Position numbers and translations under genes: made by a program
Source of the DNA: Podochytrium sp. JEL0797
Lineage: Eukaryota; Chytridiomycota; Chytridiomycetes; Chytridiales; Chytriomycetaceae
DNA: 58,983 nt
Assembly: GCA_027596195.1 (NCBI GenBank)
Contig: JADGJG010000053.1
Location: 1 to 58,983, forward strand
Reading direction: 5' to 3'
Notes under the pieces: model-generated
Told to the model about the DNA's origin: nothing
Seen by the model: only the letters and a program-made list of their open reading frames with translations
Databases searched by the model: none
In this document: positions 1 to 9,717 of the stretch, piece by piece
Layout of the letters: every line of letters begins with the position of its first letter
Numbering within the stretch: the first letter of the stretch is position 1

Positions 1-112
1 GACAGGTGGCACCTTTTGGCTTCGAGACGCGGCTGGAGAGAGAAGCAGAGTGAGAGAGTCTCGTGGATTCACTTAACTTGGAGTTTGACAGGTGGCATCC
101 TTGACTTCGAGT
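1..112. repeat. Diverged ~87-bp tandem direct repeat
   Basis: The segment beginning GACAGGTGGCACC at position 1 recurs as GACAGGTGGCATCC at 88, and both are followed by CTTCGAG. The first unit is cut by the window edge, so the array may extend to the left. Confidence 0.5.
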
Positions 113-548
113 GGCGAGACCCAAGGGAAGAGTGGCTGTCGTGGAGGTTGTTTTCTTGGGGTCGTTTTCGGAGGTCGAAAAAATGGGGGTTCGACGGCCT
201 TTTTATACGTTCTCAAGGGCAGACGAAGCAACTCTGGTGAGATCATTCGTTGACCCGATTGAAACAACACCCACGGTGGCTTTGGCGGCATGGAAGTGCT
301 GACTGCCCTTTGGGACATTGGAGTTTTCGAGCCAGATTTTCTCGTGGTTGCGCGAAACTGGACTGCGCACGAATGCGGTTGGCCAGCTAATTTCCGATCC
401 ATGTTTGTCGCGGTTTTCCCGCCCTCCACCAAAAAAAACGACTTTTTTTTCAAGTTTTTGAGAATCTGACGGCACTTTTATCAACCAAACCTGTAGCTGC
501 GAACACGCTCGTGTGGCTGGCACATGTGGGGATGCGATTTTTTTTAAA

Positions 549-772
549 TTTTTTTCGTCGGACACGCCCGCGCCCGTCCAGGCACGCTCAATTTTTCTAT
601 GTGGATCAGTGCCAAGGAAATGAAAACGAAACCAACCATTTCATGCTACTTTGCATGATCTCGTTCGCGTAGCTCTTCGTATGCAATTTTTATATTTTTC
701 CGTCGGACACGACCGCGCAGGCTCAATTTTTCTTGATGGATCATCGAAAAGGAAAAAAATATAAACCAATCA
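549..772. repeat. Diverged ~140-bp direct repeat
   Basis: Two blocks share, in order, a T-rich stretch, CGTCGGACACG, CCGCGC, GCTCAATTTTTCT, a GGATCA element, an A-rich run and AAACCAATCAT-like sequence, followed by GCGTAGCTCTT. They start near 549 and near 692. The first carries an extra segment of about 12 bp. No coding potential is evident. Confidence 0.55.
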
Positions 773-1204
773 TTGGCGTAGCTCTTTGCAGGTTTTGGTA
801 TTTGATTTTGAACCAAAATTCGTTTTCATCCACTTCCGCCTCGAGAGCGTTTTCAGTTGGCATATGCCGCCAGTTTCCTTCAAAGACACAGACTTTGACT
901 CGAATTGGCCTTAACTAACAAAATGATAACAATCCGAGACGTTCGACAGGTTGTGAATTTGCTTGAAGTTGAATACGCAATTTGAAACGTACACAAACCA
1001 TACGGAATTCCAACTCACTGAAATTGACAGCCATTATTAGAGAAAGCACAAATGCGTGGATGCTGTTGGTGACTCTCTCGACACGGAGCCAATGATCACA
1101 TCCATTCTTTTTTTGAAACCGTCCAAAATCCTAAAGTCTTTGCTCGCGAGATACAATATTTATGATTTGAATTGATGAACGGAAACGCGCAGAATACTTA
1201 AAAA

Positions 1205-2645
1205 TTAAAGCCGGCATTTGATCCCATTCACCAATATAACGCGCTCCTTCACGAGAACTGCAATCTCAGATTCACTCAACCCACACTCCCTCAACACATC
1301 CGCAGAATGTTCCCCCGTTTCAGGGCCCGCTTTTCCAACAGTCCGCTGTGCTGGCGTCCTCGAAAGAATCGGAGCGGGCGGAGGATCCCACTTGTCAAAC
1401 ACAATCCTTCCATCGACACCAGTTTCCGAATGTCCGCCCCATCGATCCAAATAATGCTTCGACTGCACCACTTCCTCCCATTCCAACACAGGAGTCACGC
1501 ACGCGTCCGTGCCGTTGAATAGTTGGACCCATTCTTCACGCGTTTTGGAAGCAAAGATGTGGCTGAATTTCGTCTTCATGGCGGGCCATTCGTCCGTGTT
1601 GAGTTGGCGAGGCGCGTATTCGGGGATCGAAAGGCCCAGGCCGGTGAGGAGGAGTTTGTAAAACTGAGGCTCGATTGCGCCGCTGGGAATTCCGATATTC
1701 AGAAGATCATGGAAACCCCCGGAGAAATGAACTCACACGGCCATGAATTTCCCGTCTTTGGTTTTGTACGTTTCGTAAAAGTGTGCCCCCGTGTCAAGCA
1801 TATTGTAACCTCGAGGTTCGCTCCACAGCCCAGCCTGATTCATTTTGACTAGAAACGTCGAGAGGTACGCGGTACCGTCAATCTGCGGAATTCGAAAGTC
1901 AATCCCAGTTCCACGCTCACTCACGTCTTTGTCGTCTCACCATGGCGGCGTCCACAACCTGCCCCTTCCCCGACTTTTCCCTCTCTAAAAGAGCCACCAA
2001 AATACCAACGACACAAAGCAACCCACCTCCCGCGAAATCGCCCAAAATGTTCGCCGGCGCGATCGGATTCTCCCCCGCGCGTCCCAACGCCGCCAACGCC
2101 CCGGCCACCGCAATATAGTTGATATCATGCCCGGCCATTTTGGAGTATGGTCCCGTTTGTCCAAAGCCCGTGAGTCTTGCAAGGATGCATCGCGGGTTCG
2201 CGGCGAGGATTTCGGAAGGTCCGAGTTTCAGCGATTCCAAAACGCCCTATACCGAAGAAGATGGGAGAAAGCGTTAGTAGGCAAGGAATAAGCTTCATGC
2301 TCTGCGTGTATGGGATGACTGGCACCGGTCGAAACGGATCCAAAACGATATCAGCACCGCGAATCAAACGCAGCGCCAATTCGGCGCCCTTCGGGTTGCG
2401 CAGGTCCAGAGCAACGGATCGCTTTCCCCTTGGAAGCTAAATGTTATCCAAGATTCAGAAAGAAGGGGGCTGTAAACCAACCTCGCCAAGACATCCACGT
2501 TTATTTCGGCGCTACCAACTCGATCGATGCGGATCACTTGGGCGCCAAAGTCGGCGAGAAACATTCCGGAAAAGGGGACGGGCGCAAGGCCGCCGAATTC
2601 AACAACTTTGAGGTGCGACAGCGGGCCGTTGGATGGGCGGGACAT
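1205..2645 (-). CDS. AMACR: Alpha-methylacyl-CoA racemase (class III CoA-transferase fold)
   Basis: This enzyme interconverts (2R)- and (2S)-2-methylacyl-CoA so that branched-chain fatty acids can enter beta-oxidation. Five exons splice to 402 codons: 2645-2478, 2436-2326, 2246-1941, 1882-1737 and 1682-1205. The human enzyme has 382 residues. The product follows the family end to end: a [12 protein letters not shown] start, [23 protein letters not shown], the catalytic-His segment AGHDINY, the catalytic-Asp segment GKGQVVDA and MAVGAIEPQF across the last splice junction. The C-terminus is Cys-Arg-Leu, which fits the PTS1 consensus, so a peroxisomal location is likely. Introns are 41-79 nt. 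The first donor (GTTTAC) is non-consensus and was chosen because it keeps the frame into the RGKRS block. The downstream neighbour (2825-3960) is on the opposite strand. Confidence 0.95.
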
Positions 2646-2824
2646 GGATTTTTTGTGGAGGGAATGAAAACGCGAATCGCATTTCGTTTATTCTCTCTCT
2701 TCTTGCCCCGACGTTCGAATCGCGGTCGCAAAGAATCTCGTATTTCTCCTAAATATTAGTATTTGTTTGAAATGGGGAAAAGGCATTGAAAACCCTTGTC
2801 AAACTCTCGCAACCTTAAAAAAAA

Positions 2825-3960
2825 ATGACGGACAGGATTGAAATGGATTTAATGATGGAAAAACTATTGCCTGATTTTGTAGCTGTTTGTTCGGTATTCC
2901 AACCCACTGTCAGTGAATCGCGAATGGTCCCCAAGTGACGTGAACCCCATTGTTCTCGCAAACAAGCTGAAAAGATACAGCAAAAAGCCAGAAGTTGTCC
3001 CAAGGGTTTTCCAAGAATGTTCGAAGTTCCTTGAGCTGCAGCTGCGGCGTTTGCGTAGAGTTGAGGAATTGATTGGAAATTTCACGGATAGGTACATTCA
3101 ATCTCCGACGTACTATTTCCGCCGGCCGCAAAACAACATTGAAATGATAGTGGTTTTCGCAGACACCATATATTCTTGCTGTTGGCGCTGCTACAGACGA
3201 ATGGAAGTGAAGCCTCGCAAGCGCCGTGAATGTACATGTCATTAGATCATTTCTTGTTTGGCTGTACGGGGAACACGTGGTTCCTGGGGGCCTTGTCGGG
3301 TGAGAAAAAGCGTTCTGACTTGGATATGGACGAGAAGCCTCGCAAGCGTTTTTCTTCTTTTGGTTTCATTTTTCTGATGCTTTTTTTTCGGAACACATGT
3401 TTACCGAGTCCTTACAACCGAGATCGAGCCAACGTTTTCTTACAATGTACCGAGAATCTGGGAAGCTCGATGTTGTCTTTGATTACGACGACACAATGGC
3501 TTCTGCAGAATATACTTCGAAATCCCATCTGCGGGAAACTACCGCAGCAAATGTCTTGGCGACGGAACAAGAGTCGTTCTACGAGAAACCTTATCAGAGC
3601 TCTTCAAGAGCTTGAGCCATATTACCGATTTTACATACTTTCCAATGCTGACAGTGCAAGGCTTCATCTTTGTACAGCCCACATCAATGGCATATTTGGA
3701 CGCAATATTTTCGTAACAGTATTTTCAACAAACGCGTTTCGGCGTAATATAAAAGCCTTCCTGAAATCATATCACAGGAATGTTCCTACTTTTAATTCTC
3801 GCAGATTCGTTATGGAATTCAAAATCGCTGTGGGGAAGTTTCTGCGATGTGGCACTCACATTTGGTATTCCGTTGCTTTTACGCAACTGTGCATGGCCAC
3901 TGAATTAGAAATACGGGCTGAAATTATAGCAGCGTTATTGCAATATTCTAGTTTTATTTT
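2825..3960 (+). pseudogene. Broken plus-strand frame with HAD-phosphatase-like motifs
   Basis: Three overlapping plus-strand frames (from 2825, 2913 and 3230) look partly coding but do not join by obvious splice sites. In one frame, near 3470-3500, there is DVVFDYDDTM, which matches HAD motif I (hhhDxDxT). About 55 codons on, in another frame near 3620-3660, there is YYRFYILSNADSARL, which matches HAD motif II. An intron of about 58 nt with a weak donor (GTCTTG, about 3552) could restore the frame; otherwise a 1-nt frameshift separates the two. I find no convincing motif III or IV downstream. An upstream segment (2913-3245) could form a helical, Arg/Leu-rich peptide and is not recognised. A decayed HAD-family hydrolase is the best reading, but the motifs may be fortuitous. 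Confidence 0.28.
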
Positions 3961-3969
3961 ATTGCGATA

Positions 3970-5581
3970 TCATTCCACAATCTCCACCTCCGGCTTCTCA
4001 TTCTTCAAATCCTCGAGCTTCAACCGCATCTCCTTTGTAATCACAATCTTCCTCATCAAAACCTTCTTGATGCAATTCGAAGCCACAATTGACTTGAACA
4101 ATGCGAGCATACCGATATCCCCAACGGGGTTCTCGGACACATCGAGCTCCTTAATGCTGTAATTTTGTTCCAAGCCTTTCGCCACGAGTACCATGCTCGC
4201 GTCGTGGATGCGCATGCGGCTAATGTTGAGGTTCGTGATGGAGTTGGATTTGCTGAGAAAGAGGGAGAGGGATTGGCCGTTTTCTCCGAAACCGTTGTCT
4301 TGGAGGGTGAGGGTGGCGAGAGAGGAGTTGTCCTGGGTATTGGGGTTTTGAAATACAGTTATTTAAAAAAAAGGCAAAGGAATGGTGAGGAACCTTGAGG
4401 TGGTTCAAAAATCCGTTGGCTCCACGAACTCGAATTTCGTTCCAAGCTGTACACAATCGAAAATTAGAAATACACCCCCAAAGTTCTGCGAAACTATTAC
4501 CCATATTGAGTTCCTTCAAGGAGTCGTTCGACACCAGTCCTGCTCCAATCGCAATCGAACCCAAATCCCCAATCTTGTTGTAGCTCAAGTCAAGAACTGC
4601 ATTGATTGAATCAGAACTAAATAATGGCAGTGGACTAATAATTGTATACCTTGCAGCGATGAGTTTTGTTTCAATCCTTCCGCCAAAAGTGTTGCTTCTT
4701 TGTCTCCAAGCGCGTTTCCTACAAGTTTTTGCGGGATTAAATACACACGTATTCTATCGGACGCGATAGACGCGATAGATACCTTTGAGAATAAGAGTCT
4801 GCAGGGTTCCATTGAAGGCAAGCATCTCAGCAATTTCCGCCCCTCCTTGAAGTGCCAGCTTGTTGTTTGTCAGGTCGAGATGGAGAAGAGTTCGGTTGAT
4901 TTGCAAACTGCGCCCAATCGAGGCTCCTCCGCCCTCAATAAAATTGTTGGATAAATCGAGATGCGCGATGGACGTGTTTGACTGTTGTTTGTATTGAAAA
5001 AATTTAGGAATGTTGATGGTTGGCGGGACGCGTTCAGGAAGGTCGAACGTCACCTCAAGAACAGCTGCGATTGCTTGTGCACCTTTTGGCCCGACTCCTC
5101 TGTGTTTGAGGATGACTTCAGGCTCTTGATTTCTCACGGCGTTTTCGAAGTAAGTCACTGGAACGACCCCCAACACTTTGCACGCCGTCGCATAAATTTG
5201 CGCGTTCTGCAGTTTTTGGGACTTGGATAACGCGTCGAAATCGATGGCAAGATCGCTCTCCCTGCGTGAAAATGTCAGCAAAAAAAGAAAGCTGCGATCG
5301 GGGCCTCACCATCCATCGTCCTCCAACTCATGCGAAATTTCGTCCTCCTCATCAATCTGTTTTGCTGTACTCGCGGTTTCTTTGACGACAGATTCCCTCG
5401 CTGTCGCCGCCGCGTTTTTGTCTGTCCCAAGAAGATCCGCGACAGCCGCCAATCCCGTCTCCTTCGCCTTTCCCTTTTTGGAGAGCTTAGACTCGCGTCC
5501 CTTGACGCCCTTTCCTTTCGCACCCAAGGTTTTGCCCTTCGCGCCACGTGTTGCTTCGTCGAGGGATGTCTGGCCGTCCAT
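3970..5581 (-). CDS. Leucine-rich-repeat protein, LRRC74-like
   Basis: Six exons join to 443 residues: 5581-5310, 5261-4783, 4718-4650, 4596-4501, 4446-4394 and 4332-3970. Residues 1-90 are Lys/Glu-rich and look disordered. A block reading YATACKVLGVVPVTYF follows; it matches the N-terminal signature of animal LRRC74A/B. Next come ribonuclease-inhibitor-type repeats with LxHLDLSNNxI and LDLTNNKL cores and intervening helices such as AEMLAFNGTL, about seven or eight repeats in all. Exon boundaries fall within repeats in the same phase (phase 1), as is usual for amplified repeats. It probably serves as a protein-interaction scaffold; the partner is unknown. The start is the first in-frame Met after the NIPA gene, whose stop lies only 41 bp upstream. 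The 3' end faces the broken HAD-like frame. Confidence 0.85.
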
Positions 5582-5622
5582 TTCTTGAAAAAATTGATTG
5601 CCACGCGCGCATGTGTGAGTTT

Positions 5623-6602
5623 TTATTTTTCCTCCTTGGATATCGGCGGCGCTTCTCCACTCTGAATCAACCGCGACCCCACCATAATGATACTCATGGC
5701 GACCCCAAAAAACATCAAGTACACAACCAATTCGGCCCACGTTTCGCACTCGCGAAACACAATCACGGACGTCAACACCGCAGCCGTGTTGAACCCGGCG
5801 AAAAAGATGGGTTGGAATTTCGATACGGAATATCGCGTGAGAGCCTCTTGTTTGAAGTATTCTTGAATTACGATGGAACCAACGACCATGATCAGAATGA
5901 TAATGAGGGTTGGGATGGCGTCTGGGGTTTGGTAGAGGGATTGGGAACTCGTTGCGGCGGCGCCGAGGAGGGATGTTATGATTTTGCCGCCTGCAACGAC
6001 AACAGCGCCAAACAGGGAGCAGATGGAAGTGAGGAGGAGGATGGAGGTTCGTCGAAACAGGGCGTGGTAAATCAAAAAGGTTTGTATCATGAAGATGCCC
6101 GAGAAAGCGGCGAGGAATTCGTAGGAAGACAGCGATTCGAGCACCTGGGCGGGCGTGCTGCCCAGTGAGGAGTCTTTGGACGGCGAGGCAAACAGGATCA
6201 CGGCCACGGCAAAGATGATGCACAGATAGCCCTTCTTCTGGGCGAGGTTCACGTCCTCTTTCAGGAAGACTGCAGAGAGGGTCCCAGACACGAGAACTGA
6301 CACGATGTTGAGAGGAGTCACGACGGATGCGGATGTCTGGCCCAGCGCGAGCCAGTTGAAGGCCTCGCCCAGGTAGCACAGTGCGATGCCCAGGCGCCAC
6401 AGCGGGGATGCGATGCGGGAGGTGGCTTCCTTCTTCTTGTCTTTCTGGCGTCTTCTTAGAAGGGTGAAGGGAGGGATGAAGCACTCACCGAGTCGCCAGA
6501 AGGAAGCTGCTGCAGCCGCGAGATGGCATACTTCTGAACAGTCTGCCCAGTCCCAGTGAGCGATGCCGCGATCAGCGCAAAAAAGACGCCGAAAAGGAGC
6601 AT
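5623..6602 (-). CDS. NIPA-family magnesium transporter
   Basis: Two exons (6602-6489 and 6444-5623) give 311 residues with about nine hydrophobic segments. The family signature is clear: an early TVQKYAI after TM1, WLALGQTSASVVTPLNIVSV, LKEDVNLAQKKG, and late in the protein IQEYFKQEAL, YSVSKFQPIFF and SVIVFRECETWAE. NIPA proteins (SLC57 / DUF803) carry Mg2+ across plasma or endosomal membranes. The 44-nt intron donor GTGAGT is good; the acceptor CCAG at about 6445 was chosen because the nearer AGs break the frame. An acidic/basic tail (ISKEEK) ends the protein. The LRR gene begins 41 bp after the stop on the same strand, so the LRR promoter must overlap this gene or the two are co-transcribed. 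Confidence 0.85.
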
Positions 6603-6829
6603 CGTGTTTTGGCCTTGTTTTTTTGGTTTGATTTTTTCATGATATTTTCACGATTTTTTTCTGATATATTTATTATTAAGTTGGCATTCCATGTGTCAGT
6701 GACGATATCGAATATTTCGACGCGTAACATAAGTAATACATAAATAAAATTGGTAGGGAATTTGAAAAAAAGTACGAATTTTAAATATATTTTGGAGCGA
6801 ATCCTCGAACGAATAGATAACCAATGTGT

Positions 6830-8134
6830 CTACTTCTTAAGCATCTTGACCAACTTTCTAATAAGCGACATGAACTTTGTAGCAACCGGCGGCGATGCTG
6901 CAGTGGTTTTCATTTCGAACTGCACGGGCTCCGCAACACCCTTCGCGACCTCGTCCCCTTTACTTGAAACAACCGGTGCAGATGCTGTAACAGCTCCCTT
7001 TTCGAACAACATTGGTTCAGCAACACCCTGCGCGACCTCAAACCCCTTCAACTTCTTGACAACCGAGAGCGCAAAAAGCGAGGCAGTCGCTGGTCCACGG
7101 CTCGTGATCACATTTCCATCCACCACAACGCGGTCTTCAGAGTAAGACTTGAACCATGTGGTTTGCAGGTCGTCGGCGATGCAGCCGGGGTACGACGTGA
7201 CGGTTTTTCCCTTCGCGACTTGAGCGGGTGCTAATGCCATGGGAGATGCGCACAGAGCTGCAATCACTTTTCCTTGCCTCTCAAACTCGCGGAGCATGGA
7301 GTGGAGGTGGGAATCAGACGAAAACGCCGTGGCGGCAGCGTATCCACCCGGAAGAACGATGGCGTCAAAGTCGGAGACGGAGGTTTCTTTGAGGAGCTTG
7401 TCGGCAATGATGGTCATGCCTTCTTGACAGACGACGGTGGTGGTGGTTTCTCCGAGGGACGCGAGAGTGACTTTGATTTGGGCGCGGCGGAGAATGTCGA
7501 CGCAGGTGACGGTTTCGAGGTCTTCGCTTCCAGTGGTGAGGACGACAAGTGCGGAGTAGACAATTGTAGTTCCCTTTTCAAACAACATCGGCTCGGCAAC
7601 ACCCCTCGCAACCTCAACCCCCTTCAACTTCTTGACCACCGAAAGCGCAAAATGCGAGGCAGTCGCTGGTCCACGACTCGTGATCACGTTTCCGTCCACC
7701 ACAACGCGGTCTTCAGAATAAGACTTGAACCACGTGGTTTGAAGGTCGTCGGCGATGCAGCCGGGGTACGAAGTGACGGTTTTTCCCTTCGCGACTTGAG
7801 CGGGTGCCAACGCCATGGGTGATGCGCAGAGAGCTGCAATCACCTTTTCTTGGTTCTCAAATTCGCGCAACATGGATTGGAGGTGAGCGTCGGATGAGAA
7901 CGCCAGGGCGGCAGCGTATCCACCGGGAAGAACGATGGCGTCAAAATTAGAGACGGAGGTGTCTTTCAGGAGCTTGTCGGCAATGATAGTCATGCCTTCT
8001 TGACAGACAACGGTGGTAGTTTCTCCGAGGGACGCGAGAGTAACGTTAACTTGGCCGCGGCGAAGAATGTCGACGCAGGTGACAGTTTCGAGGTCTTCGC
8101 TTCCAGTGGTGAGGACGACAAGTGCGGAGACCAT
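6830..8134 (-). CDS. Double-domain DJ-1/PfpI family protein
   Basis: An intronless 434-residue frame carries two complete DJ-1 domains head to tail (about 1-190 and 192-380), each as long as the free-standing paralog at 8871-9449. Both keep the nucleophile Cys in ALCASP (C103 and C295), the partner Glu in GSEDLE (E16 and E207), the LPGGYAA turn and the SRGPATA C-terminal segment. DJ-1 proteins act as redox-sensing glyoxalase or deglycase-type enzymes and chaperones; which activity applies here cannot be read from sequence. A tail of about 50 residues holds GDEVAKGVAEPVQFE, a degenerate copy of the domain end (GVEVARGVAEPMLFE), so a third domain may have been lost. The gene ends in a Lys-rich helix. 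Very high similarity between domains points to recent internal duplication. Confidence 0.93.
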   Translation of the reverse strand: MVSALVVLTTGSEDLETVTCVDILRRGQVNVTLASLGETTTVVCQEGMTIIADKLLKDTSVSNFDAIVLPGGYAAALAFSSDAHLQSMLREFENQEKVIAALCASPMALAPAQVAKGKTVTSYPGCIADDLQTTWFKSYSEDRVVVDGNVITSRGPATASHFALSVVKKLKGVEVARGVAEPMLFEKGTTIVYSALVVLTTGSEDLETVTCVDILRRAQIKVTLASLGETTTTVVCQEGMTIIADKLLKETSVSDFDAIVLPGGYAAATAFSSDSHLHSMLREFERQGKVIAALCASPMALAPAQVAKGKTVTSYPGCIADDLQTTWFKSYSEDRVVVDGNVITSRGPATASLFALSVVKKLKGFEVAQGVAEPMLFEKGAVTASAPVVSSKGDEVAKGVAEPVQFEMKTTAASPPVATKFMSLIRKLVKMLKK

Positions 8135-8400
8135 TTTTGTAATGATTAGCTGGTTGATGAAGGGAAGAGGATACTCTCTTTTTCGCTTTTATACATTTTT
8201 TGGGCGAGGTGCAATTCAAATCAAATCTGACTTGGCGACTTGGCAACCAACTTTCGCACCGCAAAAATGCGGCACTTCCGTCATTTTTCCTTTGTTTGAT
8301 TTGAATTGACGAACTGCGTCATCCTCAAAGTTCACCTTGTTTGTAGGTATCCACTGTTTGGCTTTTTGGATGATTTGAATTGCCCTGTTTCAAATTAAAA
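8135..8400 (-). promoter_or_regulatory. Promoter of the double DJ-1 gene: TATA box and GATTTGAATTG motifs
   Basis: Read on the minus strand, TATAAAAG lies at 8193-8186, about 52 bp before the start codon. The motif GATTTGAATTG occurs in the minus orientation at 8212-8222 and in the plus orientation at 8298-8308 and 8372-8382. The block from about 8138 to 8230 is nearly the same as 9453-9553 in front of the next DJ-1 gene, so promoter and gene were duplicated together. Confidence 0.65.
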
Positions 8401-8870
8401 GTTCGACTTGCTTGCGGCCTTGTATCCACATTTTTTTATTTTCCTTTTGGTTGTCTGCTTCGCATTTTGCAACGATATGCCCGCGGTGGTGTACATTCAA
8501 AAGCCCTACATTCTCGAAGACCGTCACTCTCCTTCACCAGCGAATCATTGACGCATCAAGCCAGATCAATCATATCTAGAAACGAATGGAGAATATCTCT
8601 CGATCAAATTAGCTGAATATGGTTGTCCTAAAGCGCTGACGGTCCACTATAAAACTACCCACCAGGAATCGTAGAAAAATTGAGACGTGTTATAGCGTAC
8701 CAGCTCCTTGAAACGCGTTCCCTCTGCTACAAATCATCGCTACATGGTACGATATCTGCAGCAAGTGTCATGCTAACCTTCCAATTCTCATATTCTGACA
8801 ATTTTCAACGACAAAAAAACACTCAATAGACAATTCAAATCAGCTTTATTCCGACGCTATATAATAATAA
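8401..8870. other. Intergenic, between two DJ-1 genes
   Basis: I see no gene in these 470 bases. One further GATTTGAATTG motif lies at 8831-8841 in the minus orientation, close to the 3' end of the single-domain DJ-1 gene. Confidence 0.5.
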
Positions 8871-9449
8871 TCAAACAATAACAATTCCCTTTTCAAACAA
8901 CATCGGCTCTGCAACACCCCTCGCAACCTCACCCCCCCTCAACTTCTTGACAACCGAAAGCGCAAAAAGCGAGGCAGTCGCTGGTCCACGGCTCGTGATC
9001 ACATTTCCATCCACCACAACGCGATCCTCAGAGTATGACTTGAACCACGTGGTTTGAATGTCCTCGGCGATGCAGCCGGGGTAAGAAGTGACGATCTTTC
9101 CCTTCGCGACTTGAGCGGGTTCCAACGCCATAGGAGACGCACAGAGAGCTGCAATCACCTTTCCTTGGCTTTCAAACTCGCGCAACATGGCCTGGAGGTA
9201 GGTGTTGGATGAAAACGCCAGGGCGGCAGCGTATCCACCAGGAAGAACGATGGCGTCAAAGTCAGAGACAGAGGTTTCTTTCAAGAGCTTTTCGGCAATG
9301 ATGGTGACGCCTTCTTGACAGACGACGGTAGTGGTTTCTCCGAGGGACGCGAGAGTGACGTTGATTTGGGCGCGGCGGAGGATGTCGACGCAGGTGACGG
9401 TTTCGAGGTCTTCGCTTCCAGTGGTGAGGACGACAAGTGCGGAGACCAT
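8871..9449 (-). CDS. DJ-1/PfpI family protein, single domain
   Basis: An intronless frame of 192 residues, close to the usual 189 of DJ-1. It carries Glu16 in GSEDLE, the nucleophile elbow ALCASP with C103, LPGGYAAALAF and the SRGPATASLFAL helix. It is nearly identical to each half of the neighbouring fused gene at 6830-8134, which is therefore probably derived from it by tandem duplication and loss of the stop. Human DJ-1 carries Glu-Met-Glu where this has Asp-Leu-Glu, a conservative change. A likely role is protection against oxidative or carbonyl damage; this is family knowledge and not shown here. Confidence 0.94.
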   Translation of the reverse strand: MVSALVVLTTGSEDLETVTCVDILRRAQINVTLASLGETTTVVCQEGVTIIAEKLLKETSVSDFDAIVLPGGYAAALAFSSNTYLQAMLREFESQGKVIAALCASPMALEPAQVAKGKIVTSYPGCIAEDIQTTWFKSYSEDRVVVDGNVITSRGPATASLFALSVVKKLRGGEVARGVAEPMLFEKGIVIV

Positions 9450-9660
9450 TTTTTGAAGTATGAGATTGTTGATGAAAGGAAGAAGATGGTATTCTTTTCA
9501 CTTTTATACTTTTTTTTGGGTGAGGAGCAATTCAAATCAAATCCGACTTGGCCCTTAGCAAGCAGAAATTCCATGGAAATTTCAAGATATTAGCGCCGCA
9601 AAGATGCGTCACTTCAGTTCGTTGCTATTATTTGATTTGAATTGCCCTGAATACTCAGGC
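9450..9660 (-). promoter_or_regulatory. Promoter of the single-domain DJ-1 gene
   Basis: Minus-strand TATAAAAG lies at 9508-9501, about 52 bp from the start codon, the same spacing as in the neighbouring paralog. GATTTGAATTG motifs sit at 9528-9538 (minus) and 9634-9644 (plus). The segment also serves as the 3' flank of the TLS1 gene. Confidence 0.65.
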
Positions 9661-9717
9661 CATATAAAAATCTGGCTTCTCTGTGACATGCAAACTATGA
9701 TATAGTATTCAGAATTT

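Larger units (their letters stand above)
1..1204. other. Left-end intergenic stretch with no gene recognised
   Basis: No reading frame here resembles a known protein, and the open frames look like chance frames in low-complexity sequence. The stretch is rich in T/A runs and holds two pairs of diverged direct repeats, listed separately. The motif GATTTGAATTG occurs at 1164-1174, just beyond the 3' end of the racemase gene; the same motif recurs around the DJ-1 genes at 8.2-9.6 kb. Confidence 0.5.
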
